Positions 34,090-43,157 of a DNA stretch of 64,000 nt are shown here, piece after piece. The position numbers and the translations under genes are program-made. The stretch lies in NCBI GenBank assembly GCA_020636135.1, contig JACJYK010000001.1:62001-126000 (forward strand), given 5' to 3'. Position 1 is the first letter of the stretch. Each line of letters opens with the position of its first letter. The stretch is from Lewinellaceae bacterium (lineage in GTDB: Bacteria > Bacteroidota > Bacteroidia > Chitinophagales > Saprospiraceae). The notes under the pieces were generated by a model. The model had not been told where the DNA came from. It saw only the letters and a list, made by a program, of their open reading frames with translations, and made no database searches.

Positions 34090-36918
34090 TCATTCGCTGG
34101 AAAGTGGAGTGGTACCGTATTTATCCTTATAACATTTATTGAAGTAGGCTGGTGAACTAAACCCACAACGGTAGGCGATCTCCGATACGGTACCAGCATG
34201 TTGTCTTATGAGTTGCCGGGCTCTTTCCAAACGGAAATTTCGGATGAGCTCATTCGGCGCCTGATCGATCAAAGCAGTCAACTTTCGGTGCAGTTGAGAC
34301 CTGCTGTATCCAATTGCATTGGCCAGTTCCACGACGCTGAAGGTTTCATCCTCCATATTCTCTTCGATGATCATTTTGACCCGGGATAAAAATACCTCAT
34401 CCGGATTCTCGGCTTTGATTTCGTTTGGCTTCATGGTCAATAACTGGCGAAGAAAATGTTTCTTTTGCCGTTCTGTCCGTTCCAGTAAATTATTGACCCT
34501 GGTGGTTAATTCATCGAGGTTAAAAGGCTTTGTCAGGTAATCATCTGCTCCAATTTTGAGCCCGCTGATTTTATCTTCTGTTTCAGACAAGGCCGTGAGC
34601 AAAATGACTGGTATGTGACTGGTATGTTCCTTTGTTTTAAGGAGGCGACATAACGTTGTTCCATCCATTTCCGGCATCATAATGTCTGAGATCACCATAT
34701 CAGGGATGACTTCCTGCGCAGTACTCAATGCTTCTTTACCATTGCGCGCAAGAATGACCTCGTATTTAGGATTGAGGATGCTGAAAAGGTAGTTGCGCAG
34801 CTCTGCATTGTCCTCTACCACCAGTATCTTTGCGGCTCCTTCGACCGCTAACGGTTCACCGGGTATTTCTTCCTTTGCGGTTGTAGCAGTTGCAATGATT
34901 GCCGGGGAATACCCTCGAATGTCTTCCGAAGGCCCCACCGCTTGAACTTGGAGGGTGAATGAAAAACAAGTTGTACCATTTTCCAGGCTCTCAACCCGGA
35001 TCGTGCCGCCGTGAAATTCAACCAGCTCCTTGGTGAGAGCCAGTCCAATGCCGCTTCCGGGCTGAATTTCGGATACCACGGACTGGCCAAAACGGTTGAA
35101 TATTTCCGGTATATCCTCAGCAGGGATGACCAGACCCTGATCAGTGACCTGGATGAGCAGCATATTTTTTGCCTGTTCGACCCATTTCAAATCCAGTACT
35201 ATGCTGCTGTTGTCATCACAAAATTTCATAGCATTGGAAATCAGATTATTCAGGATTTTCTCCAATTTATCCCGGTCAAAATTCACGACAATGGTTTCAT
35301 CCGGAGCATTAAATTCGAGGGTTACATTTTTCCTAATGGCCAGACTTTCGAATGAATTGATGATTAACCGGAGAAATTTTTTCATGTCTCCCGGTTCGGT
35401 ATTCAACTGCAGATTGCCACTTTCCAGCTTGCTCAAGTCAAGCAGTTGATTAACCAGCAATAACAACCGTTGTGCATTGCGAAGCATGGCTTCGTAATAT
35501 TTTTTTACATCTCCCTTCAGGTCACCTTTCAGTAATTGCTGGAGTGGACTCGTGATCAGGGTAAGGGGTGTTCTGAACTCATGACTGATGTTGGTAAAAA
35601 ATATGCTTTTGACCTGATTTATGCCTGCCTGACGCTCAGCCTCTGCATGTTCCAGGGCTGCCTGCATCTCAGTCTCTTTGCGCAGATGGATCTGCTGGTT
35701 GCGTACAATGAAAAAATACCCGACAAATAGCAACATCGCGAATGTTGAGCCGAGTACCCATTGATTCCTGCGTTGTTTTTCTTTCAGGATTTGTTGTTCT
35801 TTTAATGCAGTCTGATATTTAACCTGGTATTCCGAGATATTGCGCAATGTATTTTCAGAGAAGACCGAATCGGCAGTGGCTTCAAAAAGGTTTTTATATT
35901 TTCTGGAATTTTCTAGTTCTCCTTTGATCAGATAAACCATTTCCAGTCCATGGTATGCCACCTTGAGTATTTTATAATTGTTGTCCAATTGAGCCAATGA
36001 TACCGATTGCAAAAAATATTTTTCAGCGATGTCGAATTCGTGCTGATCGAGGGCGACCAAACCCAGCACCTTGTAGGCCTCTCCTGCCAATGGATCATTG
36101 AGTGCGGAGCCCAGGACACGTAACATCTCCTCACTGGTCTCTTTGCTCTTAATCTGGTCACCAAGCTCATAATAGGCGTTGGCAAGTATGGCCTTTGCCT
36201 GAGCTACTCCCACGTCGTAATTCATTTTAGCAAAAACAGCGGCTCCTATTTCGGTGTGCTTGATGGCATCTTCCCAATTATGTTCCCGGTAATAATTTTC
36301 TCCGAGATTGACCTCGGCTCTCCCGTATTCATAATCCCTGCCGGCCAGTTGGCTTAGCCTGATGCATAATTCGTTCAGGGCTTTGGCTTCCTCGAAATTT
36401 TTCAATTCCATGTGGCAAACGGCAATGATACTGTAGGCATCCAGCATGCCCAGAGTGTCCTGGATCGCTTCGGCGACCTGTCGGCTTTTGTCGCCATAAA
36501 TGAGCGCTTTATCCCATTCGGAATTAAGACCATAAGCATTGGAGAGTAAGCCGTAGGACTCTAGCAAGGTGATGTTATTGTTGGATTTCTCTGCATAGCT
36601 CACTGCTGATTGAGCCATTTCATAGGCGTCTTTCATCTCTCCGTGGATCTGAAGGCATGCCACCATTATGTTCATGGCGCGGGCTATCCATCGTGGGTCT
36701 CCGTTTTGGCGGGCAATAGTCAATGCTTTATTGGCAGCATCGAGTGCTCCTGCTTTGTCCTGCCCCACCAATTCCCGGCAGATTTCAAAATAGGTGGATA
36801 TTTTTTGGGTATCCGGCAATGATGGTATGACCTGGAGCAGACTGTCGGTCGCCGCCTGATGAGCGAATGCATGAAAACCGGTCAGCAAGCACAAGAGGAT
36901 GAAACTGCGAATGAACAT
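34090..36918 (-). CDS. Hybrid two-component sensor: TPR, histidine kinase, receiver and AraC-type domains
   Basis: One-protein signalling system, about 942 residues from ATG 36918 (MFIRSFILLCLL, a signal peptide); an earlier ATG at 36966 adds 16 residues that are not signal-like. Numbering from that first ATG: TPR repeats ~55-370 in the periplasm, a membrane helix 404-422, histidine kinase with phospho-acceptor His462 in FFTNISHEFRTPLTL, ATPase motif GSGIGLALTKELVEFHGG (637-654), receiver with Asp761 in DMVISDIMMPEMDG, and an AraC-like double HTH at the C-terminus (YSRSQLHRKLTALI and SEIAYRCGFSSPAYFNKCY). Autophosphorylation would relay to its own receiver and activate DNA binding. Unlike sugar-sensing homologues it has TPRs rather than a beta-propeller sensor. 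Its target genes are unknown. Confidence 0.93.
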   Translation of the reverse strand: MFIRSFILLCLLTGFHAFAHQAATDSLLQVIPSLPDTQKISTYFEICRELVGQDKAGALDAANKALTIARQNGDPRWIARAMNIMVACLQIHGEMKDAYEMAQSAVSYAEKSNNNITLLESYGLLSNAYGLNSEWDKALIYGDKSRQVAEAIQDTLGMLDAYSIIAVCHMELKNFEEAKALNELCIRLSQLAGRDYEYGRAEVNLGENYYREHNWEDAIKHTEIGAAVFAKMNYDVGVAQAKAILANAYYELGDQIKSKETSEEMLRVLGSALNDPLAGEAYKVLGLVALDQHEFDIAEKYFLQSVSLAQLDNNYKILKVAYHGLEMVYLIKGELENSRKYKNLFEATADSVFSENTLRNISEYQVKYQTALKEQQILKEKQRRNQWVLGSTFAMLLFVGYFFIVRNQQIHLRKETEMQAALEHAEAERQAGINQVKSIFFTNISHEFRTPLTLITSPLQQLLKGDLKGDVKKYYEAMLRNAQRLLLLVNQLLDLSKLESGNLQLNTEPGDMKKFLRLIINSFESLAIRKNVTLEFNAPDETIVVNFDRDKLEKILNNLISNAMKFCDDNSSIVLDLKWVEQAKNMLLIQVTDQGLVIPAEDIPEIFNRFGQSVVSEIQPGSGIGLALTKELVEFHGGTIRVESLENGTTCFSFTLQVQAVGPSEDIRGYSPAIIATATTAKEEIPGEPLAVEGAAKILVVEDNAELRNYLFSILNPKYEVILARNGKEALSTAQEVIPDMVISDIMMPEMDGTTLCRLLKTKEHTSHIPVILLTALSETEDKISGLKIGADDYLTKPFNLDELTTRVNNLLERTERQKKHFLRQLLTMKPNEIKAENPDEVFLSRVKMIIEENMEDETFSVVELANAIGYSRSQLHRKLTALIDQAPNELIRNFRLERARQLIRQHAGTVSEIAYRCGFSSPAYFNKCYKDKYGTTPLSSE

Positions 36919-37122
36919 AGCATCTGGATTGTTGGGGAAAATTGGGTTGTGTTGCCGGGAACCCATCTGATGGCCAGTAAGAATGGATAGTTCGTTAAAA
37001 GTCCATGGTCACTAGATCACCAGCTTACTTTTACACCGATTTCCTCCTGCGAGAAAACCAGTTCTAACAAGATAATGTACTTACCTGGAATTATTTTGTT
37101 CCTGTTTAAAATTCAATTTCTC

Positions 37123-37590
37123 TCATAGTTTATACCAGGATATCTTAATACTCAACGTATCCTTTTTGATACTCTGGATTTCCGGATGGATGACAAATTG
37201 ATTTTTTACATAAAACCCAAGTGGTGATGTATAGACTTCGCCGTTCTGTTTTAGCTCCTCATCGTCCGGAATGACCCACCCGTGTAGTTCATTGGTTTTC
37301 TCCTTGGCAAGGTCCAGAATGCGGGTGCCCCAGCCCTGTCCCTGTAAAGATGAATCCAGCAATATGGCAAACCACTGTCCGCCTTCCCGGAAGAAATAAG
37401 TCAGCCAGCCCTTGATCGTTTGCTTGGTGTCGAGCAGCACCAGGTGTTTGGGCTCCAGCAGCGAATCCAGATACTGATCGAATTCCGTCAGGCCGGCCAG
37501 GCTGATTTTTGCCGGATATTCCCGGTTCCATAATTCGATGACCTCTTCTTTTTGAGATGGGGTCAGTTCATTTAATTCGATCAATTCCAT
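37123..37590 (-). CDS. GNAT-family N-acetyltransferase
   Basis: A 155-residue cytoplasmic acetyltransferase fold. The acetyl-CoA pyrophosphate-binding motif A is SLQGQGWGTRILDLAKE (Q/RxxGxG/A), preceded by strand GQWFAILLDSS and followed by FYVKNQFVI near the C-terminus. It transfers an acetyl group from acetyl-CoA to an amine; the substrate is not evident. It is monocistronic, minus strand, 157 nt upstream of the sensor kinase gene on the same strand. Confidence 0.85.
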   Translation of the reverse strand: MELIELNELTPSQKEEVIELWNREYPAKISLAGLTEFDQYLDSLLEPKHLVLLDTKQTIKGWLTYFFREGGQWFAILLDSSLQGQGWGTRILDLAKEKTNELHGWVIPDDEELKQNGEVYTSPLGFYVKNQFVIHPEIQSIKKDTLSIKISWYKL

Positions 37591-37794
37591 GGTCTTCCTG
37601 ACGGTTTAGACTGGAAATGTACAAAAGGGATGAGGTGTTCACAAATTCAATAAAGCCAGTCCGGATAGATGTTTGATGGTGATGCCTTTTAATTTCATCC
37701 TTTCGGGTGATTGGCGCTGGTCCGTTTCCGGGGTAGTTTTGTTAACCTGTTTGGAAATAAATCCACAATATTAAATCATTAAAAAATCGCCAAA

Positions 37795-38253
37795 ATGAAT
37801 GCAATTTTGATTAGCCTCTTATGGCCTTTCTTTCTGGTCTCAACCGGGCAAATATCCTCCATGGTGGATGGTCCGGTTATTGAAAGAAGAGAAGACTTTG
37901 GAATTGTTATCCGGGTTGAGGTGGAGTTTGGCCGTAAAAGCAGAGGATGTTCTGACTTTGGAGTTTGCCGGTTTAATTCAGACGCCTCCATAATGGGTGT
38001 GTTGGATGGCAACCGGGCCATTGCGGAAGCGACTGCAGATAATGGTGTGATAACCAGCATTACGTTCCTTCAGGCTTCGATGAATGCCTCAACCATAAAG
38101 ACCTATTTTTCCGGAGATCAATTTGTCGTAGGAGAAAAATTCTCAACGGTGATCACTTACGAAGGAAAGCAGTACAAATTAAATCTGAAAGCGGGCAAGT
38201 TTAAACTGGCAAAAACGCCGCAAGGCTGGAGTTGGGGAATGTCTAATACCTGA
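37795..38253 (+). CDS. Small secreted protein of unknown function
   Basis: A 152-residue protein with an apparent signal peptide (MNAILISLLWPFFLVSTG, cleavage about residue 19). The mature part is mainly beta-strand (FGIVIRVEVEFGRKS, KQYKLNLKAGKFKL) and has two cysteines (CSDFGVC) five residues apart, which may form a disulfide. I do not recognise the family. It is the only plus-strand gene between 31 kb and 46 kb, and a strong terminator follows it, which supports it being expressed. Confidence 0.6.
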   Translation: MNAILISLLWPFFLVSTGQISSMVDGPVIERREDFGIVIRVEVEFGRKSRGCSDFGVCRFNSDASIMGVLDGNRAIAEATADNGVITSITFLQASMNASTIKTYFSGDQFVVGEKFSTVITYEGKQYKLNLKAGKFKLAKTPQGWSWGMSNT

Positions 38254-38283
38254 TTCTGAATGATTATTGCTACTGAATACCAC

Positions 38284-38313
38284 CCGGCTGGAAAAATGCC
38301 AGCCGGTTTTTTT
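38284..38313 (+). terminator. Rho-independent terminator
   Basis: Perfect 8-bp stem CCGGCTGG / CCAGCCGG (38284-38291 and 38299-38306), 7-nt loop and a run of seven T, 30 nt after the stop of the small secreted-protein gene. Confidence 0.9.
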
Positions 38314-38386
38314 ATTTGGGTTTAATTAGATCCATTTATAAACTTAATCCTGGCCCATTGTCCTCATGGAGGTATGCCAACGGATC

Positions 38387-38998
38387 CTATATCGGGTATT
38401 TGGGATTATTTTTGATCCGTAGTATCTGCCTGAGATGCCGGTCAGTATGCCCAAAATGGACGACCATCAACGCATGAATGCTTCTCCTTTTTTCATCTCC
38501 CCATCGGAAGGTAAAATGTGATTTGAGATCATAGCTGGTGTTCTTTACGAAATTCACCAGATGATTGCGACCGAATAAGAAGAAAGTTAAGTTATCTTCT
38601 CCCTGCATAAATCCCAGGGGTTCGGCATTCCATTCCGCTTTGTGGGGACTTGGATCATTCATCCAGTTGATATAAGAGCTATCCGGCATGGACAGTGTAT
38701 CCATTTGCGGATCCGGATCCGTACTTAACATGATGTCCGCCTCCTGGGCAAAGATGCGTTCATACAGTCCCAGATGCTCCAGGACCTGACCGATACTCCA
38801 CTGATTCGAATCGGGTTTGAAGCTCCATTGCTCCAGCGTTAAATTTTTGGTTTCTTCAATGATCGCATTCCGCGTACGTTCCAGATTCTCAACCAGATAG
38901 GCCCGGTCTTTTTCTGTCCATGGCCTTGCTAGTTGGCCGTACACCTGATTTTTCGAAACCGGCAATATAAAAAGGAGAAGGAATGAAAGCAGTCTCAT
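38387..38998 (-). CDS. DinB-family protein (secreted)
   Basis: A 203-residue protein with a signal peptide (MRLLSFLLLFILPVSKNQVYG). DinB/YfiT-like four-helix bundle: LTLEQWSFKPDSNQWSIGQV, then LEHLGLYE and the C-terminal ALMVVHFGHTDRHLRQILR, with histidines in HLGLYE and HFGHTDRH that form the usual metal site. Such proteins are often metal-dependent thiol transferases or of unknown role; an exported form is not the common type. It resembles the exported DinB protein at 39984-40619 in sequence, so the two are paralogues, with a DUF6090 gene between them. Confidence 0.85.
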   Translation of the reverse strand: MRLLSFLLLFILPVSKNQVYGQLARPWTEKDRAYLVENLERTRNAIIEETKNLTLEQWSFKPDSNQWSIGQVLEHLGLYERIFAQEADIMLSTDPDPQMDTLSMPDSSYINWMNDPSPHKAEWNAEPLGFMQGEDNLTFFLFGRNHLVNFVKNTSYDLKSHFTFRWGDEKRRSIHALMVVHFGHTDRHLRQILRIKNNPKYPI

Positions 38999-39137
38999 AA
39001 AAGAAAGGATGGTGGTAAAATTTCACTTTTGAAAGATAGCGCAAATTATTGCAGATTGTAATTACCCCTGGCCATAATAAATTTATCAAACCAGCTCTAA
39101 TAGATAACTGCCTGGACAATAACCACAATTTCACCTT

Positions 39138-39899
39138 TCAATTAAGTTCCTCATTGATCAAATGAATGATTTCAGTGGCCTGTATCCTTAACTCCTTGTA
39201 AAAATGAATTAGATTGCCGTGTTTATTCTTGAACAAAATTTGACCCATTTCCATCAGTTCAAACGCGTGGGAAGTGTGTTTGGTGATAAAACTGAAATCT
39301 TCCTGGTAATTCAATTGTTCATCTGAAAACAAATAAGTGTTCCAGGAATAGTACTTTCCGACGGGGACGGCACTCATGAACTCGACTTGCAAATTCCAGG
39401 TTAATTGATTAAAATTGTCAATAGCCCTTGCGGCCTGTTCTGCATTTCTGTAATAATCAACGATAATTAATCTCAAACGATCATTCCGGATGATATTCAG
39501 ATTTTGGGTACTTACAAGATCGTCATACGTTGCCTTATTGATGGTGAGTGCCTCCGCAAAAAAACTATGGTGACTTAGTAATTCAGTTATGTCATGTTTA
39601 TTATTTTTAGCTTCATAGGCCATTTGCAGTCCTATGTTAACATTATTTATTTCATACTCGGTTCGGGAATAGGTAGATCGCAGGTAGGTTGTATCACGGG
39701 TAAGTTCATTTTGCAGGCGTTTCAGATAGCTGTGCTCAAGGGTATGTTCCAGTCTTTGCTGGTTCCAGGTGTTGATCTGGAGTGCGATCAAAATTCCCAG
39801 CACGACCAGTATGATTTCACCAAATGCATACCGGAGGTATTTCAAAACTTTGTTGTCATCAGCTAGCAGTTTTCTTTTTCGTCTGAAGAAGTTAATCAT
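39138..39899 (-). CDS. DUF6090-family membrane-anchored protein
   Basis: A 253-residue protein. The N-terminal signature of the family is clear: MINFFRRKRKLL, then the membrane helix YAFGEIILVVLGILIALQIN and TWNQQR. The remaining ~200 residues are predicted mostly helical (RLQNELTRDTTYLRSTYSRT) and extend into the periplasm. DUF6090 proteins are restricted to Bacteroidota and have no known function. A paralogue with the same N-terminal half lies at 41900-42583. Placed between two DinB paralogues; GC content in this part is lower than in the surrounding window. Confidence 0.8.
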   Translation of the reverse strand: MINFFRRKRKLLADDNKVLKYLRYAFGEIILVVLGILIALQINTWNQQRLEHTLEHSYLKRLQNELTRDTTYLRSTYSRTEYEINNVNIGLQMAYEAKNNKHDITELLSHHSFFAEALTINKATYDDLVSTQNLNIIRNDRLRLIIVDYYRNAEQAARAIDNFNQLTWNLQVEFMSAVPVGKYYSWNTYLFSDEQLNYQEDFSFITKHTSHAFELMEMGQILFKNKHGNLIHFYKELRIQATEIIHLINEELN

Positions 39900-39983
39900 T
39901 CGTGTGTGATTGTTATCTATGTTTCAGGCAGGTGGTTGGTACGTTTTACGTTTGTTACTGCTCATGTATTGTTATATAGATTT

Positions 39984-40619
39984 CTATTCTGGAAACCCAG
40001 GATTTGATTTTATTCTCTTTATCTGATTTAAATGCCTGTCGGTATGAGCAATCCAAAGTAAGGTATATTGATGGAGGTCCCTGATGTGCCAGACACCCCA
40101 ATCGGCGGGTCTGAAAATGAAATGCAACCTGAAATCTACATCGGTATCCTGTACTAAGGTGATCACTTCTTTACGAAAACGGGTAAAGTAGTTGATGAGG
40201 TCTACTTTTTCTTTGAATCTTCCGATCGGTTGTGCGACAAATGGTGCCTGACCTTTGTTAGGGTCAGTGGAATAGGCAACCATGATGCTATCTATCCCAT
40301 AAACGGCATCTACAAGGTCCGGGCGTTCTTCGGTATATTGATTGTTTAAAAGGTCCCAATACAGTAGTTCTTCATAGACTCCTAAATGTTCCATTACCTC
40401 TGCAATAGACCATTGACTACTATCCGGTTTAAAATGAAGTTGTTCATTGGTTAAATCCCTAACTTCTTGCAGGAAATTGGATTCGGTAGTTTTTAATCCG
40501 GATAGTAAATATTCCCTGTCGGTACTTGTCCAGATTTGCTCTTTGCTTTGTGCCAGCCCAAAATGAGGTAGCAGCAAGATCAGGTGAAAATATATTATTG
40601 GTTTCATCTTACTTTTCAT
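39984..40619 (-). CDS. DinB-family protein (secreted), paralogue of 38387-38998
   Basis: A 211-residue exported protein; signal peptide MKPIIYFHLILLLPHFGLAQ from the internal ATG at 40604, or from 40619. DinB fold landmarks: LTNEQLHFKPDSSQWSIAEV, MEHLGVYEE and LLWIAHTDRHLNQIKRIKSN, with the conserved metal-ligand histidines (H in EHLG, H in IAHTDRH). It shares the FKPDSxQWSI segment and the C-terminal HTDRHL with the DinB protein at 38387, so the two are paralogues. No enzymatic function can be assigned. Confidence 0.85.
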   Translation of the reverse strand: MKSKMKPIIYFHLILLLPHFGLAQSKEQIWTSTDREYLLSGLKTTESNFLQEVRDLTNEQLHFKPDSSQWSIAEVMEHLGVYEELLYWDLLNNQYTEERPDLVDAVYGIDSIMVAYSTDPNKGQAPFVAQPIGRFKEKVDLINYFTRFRKEVITLVQDTDVDFRLHFIFRPADWGVWHIRDLHQYTLLWIAHTDRHLNQIKRIKSNPGFPE

Positions 40620-40691
40620 TTATAGTTCGTCGGTAATGTGGATGCCTGTTGTTTCGAAATCTGGTTTAATATTTTTTCATTCGATTGGTAA

Positions 40692-41270
40692 TTAATTGTT
40701 TTCAACAGGCATTGGATAATAATGGAACCCCAGGTAGGCTATTTTCCATTCACCGTTTTGCTTTTCGAGGATACGGGTTTCCATTGACTTTCCGAGAAAC
40801 TTCCGGGTATCCTTTTCATAGGAATTTTGCTCAAACGTATACCAGGCCATATCGTTAGAGATTCGAAAATTTTCATTAGTTCGTTCCTCGGTAGAGCCCT
40901 GCCAAAGCGTTTCATTACTATCAAATTGTTTTTTCTTTTCTGCTGCCAAAGACTCAAAACCTATGTAGGATACGACTTTTTCTGGATAACCTTCCCAGTA
41001 TCCGAATTTTCGGAAAGCAGGTGATTGCAAATAGGTACTTTTCCAGGCCTCAAAATCTTCCTTGTAGTAAGAATCCGTTTCCTTGGCGATGACTGCCTCT
41101 ATGGCTGCTTTTTCCTTTTCAAAATCAACCGCGTCTGCACCTGGTTGCTGTTGTGAGCAGTTGGTAAGAAAAATACCAATGCCTAGCAAAAGAATGACTG
41201 TTATTATTGGGTTTTGAGGGGCGGTTAATGCTTTGAGATTGATGCTGTGAATTGATAGGTTATTGCACAT
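40692..41270 (-). CDS. NTF2-like (DUF4440-type) lipoprotein
   Basis: A 192-residue protein with a long N-terminal extension; the lipobox is FLTNC in VILLLGIGIFLTNCSQQQ, so the mature lipoprotein starts near residue 39. The rest fits an NTF2-like fold: KETDSYYKEDFEAWKSTYL, FRKFGYWEGY, MAWYTFEQNSYEKDT and KQNGEWKIAYLGFHYY. Function unknown. It is upstream of the second exported DinB gene on the same strand (72-nt gap), so they may be cotranscribed. Confidence 0.7.
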   Translation of the reverse strand: MCNNLSIHSINLKALTAPQNPIITVILLLGIGIFLTNCSQQQPGADAVDFEKEKAAIEAVIAKETDSYYKEDFEAWKSTYLQSPAFRKFGYWEGYPEKVVSYIGFESLAAEKKKQFDSNETLWQGSTEERTNENFRISNDMAWYTFEQNSYEKDTRKFLGKSMETRILEKQNGEWKIAYLGFHYYPMPVENN

Positions 41271-41899
41271 AGGTAAACAGTTTTATCGATAAGAGAATTC
41301 TATGCTTCTTAAACTACAGGTTCCGGCAAACCGGCTTCTATCAAAGCTTCCTAAATGTACATTGCGGTCCTGACATTACAAATGGTTTCATCAAATTGCC
41401 CGACCGCCAACAACTATTATCTGAGGTAAAGTATTATCTAAGGTTAATGCATCGAATGTAGATTGGGCTAATCCAAAGCCCGGCTAGCAATTACAACGGT
41501 TTCGAATAGGGCAATATAGGGTCTTAACCTAATAGACTGTCCGATATTTAAATGTGCTTATAGTAGGGTAACTGCACTGGATTTAGATCACCGGTCTATT
41601 TTTCTCAGGTTTTTAAACAAGCGTATGATGAGAGCCCGACTGCTTTTCACGTTAAACGGCAGGCATAATTTCACTGTTTGTATATTTATCTGGGGCAATG
41701 TGGGGTAAGCTATATTCCAAATGTTGTTTTGCTCTATATCTCGTTGAGATCGCCAGATGTGCTTAGCCCTTTTTGGCATAATAGACTTTCATCGTCTAAT
41801 ATTCAAGATCAAATTCATATTGCAGTTTATGGTATAAAACAGATCAATGGCAGGTAGTTGTTCGATATTATTATAATCGCAGTTTAATCGCTCAACGCG
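41271..41899. other. AT-rich intergenic region, no gene recognised
   Basis: A 629-nt gap between two minus-strand genes. The only sizeable frame is a 63-residue minus-strand ORF (41588-41779) rich in K, R and I with no motif, and it looks spurious. The region is clearly poorer in GC than most of the window and joins the AT-rich DUF6090 gene. I see no tRNA, terminator or insertion-sequence ends. Confidence 0.4.
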
Positions 41900-42583
41900 T
41901 TAGTTATCCAAAATATCATCAATAAGTTTAAGTGTCTCTTCAAAAATTGATTTTCTAAAATCATTTCCAAAATTGACCCTTTCTATATCGTCTAAAAGTA
42001 TATCAAGTCTTTCAGAATCAAAAGCCCCAATTTCACCTGTTGTTAATTCGCGAACATAGATATCCCGAATCCTTAAATTTCGTTGGTCAACCAATTCACC
42101 ATTATACACAAGTCGTGGATATTTTGAATTGTACAAGAAATGCGCCTTTTCAATCAGTTTTTTATTTGTAAAATTGGAAATGTTACCACTTGATATTGCA
42201 GTATCAAAAGTACCTGATACTGGAAAAAATGAAACCAAGGGTTGCATGATGACATTAAACAATGAATCAAGTGATTTTTTATTGGCTTCATAAGACGTTG
42301 GTAGTTGCGATGTTAATATACTGTGAGCTAATATTTTTTGGTCAATATTTAATATACAAAATTCAAGATTATCTTTATCTCTTGTTAAATCATTTTTTAA
42401 GCCAATTTTGAATTCTTTCTCTAGGATCAAATTTTTTCTTTTTTCATTCCATGTGTTTACCTGAAGAGCCAGTAGGATCCCTATCATCACTAAAATGATT
42501 TCGCCTATAGCATATTTTAAGTACTTTCCTGTTTTGTTTTTATCCATAAGGTCGTAAGGTATTCTTCTAAAGAATTTTATCAT
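41900..42583 (-). CDS. DUF6090-family membrane-anchored protein (AT-rich copy)
   Basis: A 227-residue relative of the 39138-39899 protein, with MIKFFRRIPYDLMDKNKTGK, membrane helix YAIGEIILVMIGILLALQVN and TWNEKR as N-terminal signature, then helical sequence (LEFCILNIDQKILAHSILTS) and the C-terminal EETLKLIDDILDN. Codon use is markedly AT-rich compared with the rest of the window, unlike its paralogue, which suggests it was acquired separately rather than by a recent duplication. Function unknown. Confidence 0.8.
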   Translation of the reverse strand: MIKFFRRIPYDLMDKNKTGKYLKYAIGEIILVMIGILLALQVNTWNEKRKNLILEKEFKIGLKNDLTRDKDNLEFCILNIDQKILAHSILTSQLPTSYEANKKSLDSLFNVIMQPLVSFFPVSGTFDTAISSGNISNFTNKKLIEKAHFLYNSKYPRLVYNGELVDQRNLRIRDIYVRELTTGEIGAFDSERLDILLDDIERVNFGNDFRKSIFEETLKLIDDILDN

Positions 42584-43036
42584 TGGTTAATGGTTTGTCA
42601 TAATGAAGCGCTGCGGTTTGCGTCTTTGTTCGGATGGAGATTTCAAATGCGTCAATTCAAATGTAGTACAAAAGATGAATAGAATTGCAGATGTTGAATT
42701 ACTTTCATCACCCCAACTTGTATAAAACCGATGCTGTATGCGGTTTTTCTTCGTGCAGTTTAAGTTAGGCAAATCCTCCCAACAAAATACTTGTCAGTAA
42801 GTGCTGGAACATTGTAACTTGAATTGAAATCACAAGCATGCAAAATATCCTTTTCAAATTTTCTGTCTACAAACTCTTTACACTAACTCCAATTTTTAAT
42901 GTTCTCCAATAAGGTTGATGAATTAGCAGTTAATCGAGAGGGAAAATACTTATACATATCTAGAATCTATTTTCAAGCTTCGAAGATTGGGTAGCATGGT
43001 ATCTCAGCTTCAGAGTTTTCCATGATGTACGAAAAC
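42584..43036. other. AT-rich intergenic region, no gene recognised
   Basis: A gap of about 450 nt before the nrdJ terminator. One 61-residue minus-strand frame (42587-42772) exists, with no recognisable feature and no sign of coding bias. Nothing else supported. Confidence 0.35.
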
Positions 43037-43074
43037 AAAAAAGGCCCCTCGCTGTCGCCCGGGAGCCTTTTTTT
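43037..43074 (-). terminator. Rho-independent terminator of the ribonucleotide reductase gene
   Basis: On the minus strand a run of seven A precedes a stem (AGGCTCCC / GGGGCCT, one unpaired base) and a run of six T follows it. It lies about 85 nt beyond the stop of the ribonucleotide reductase gene; the flanking A and T runs can extend the stem. Confidence 0.8.
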
Positions 43075-43157
43075 AGTGTTAATGAGTTGATGTGTATATC
43101 AGTTAACGAGTTGTGCCATGAACCGATGCAACAATCAACAAATAAACAATTCGTTTA

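Noticed and set aside
41588..41779. 63-residue minus-strand frame in the AT-rich gap
   Set aside because: No motif, no codon bias and no supporting context; likely chance.
42587..42772. 61-residue minus-strand frame before the DUF6090 gene
   Set aside because: No recognisable family or ribosome-binding context; it may be a decayed fragment but cannot be supported.
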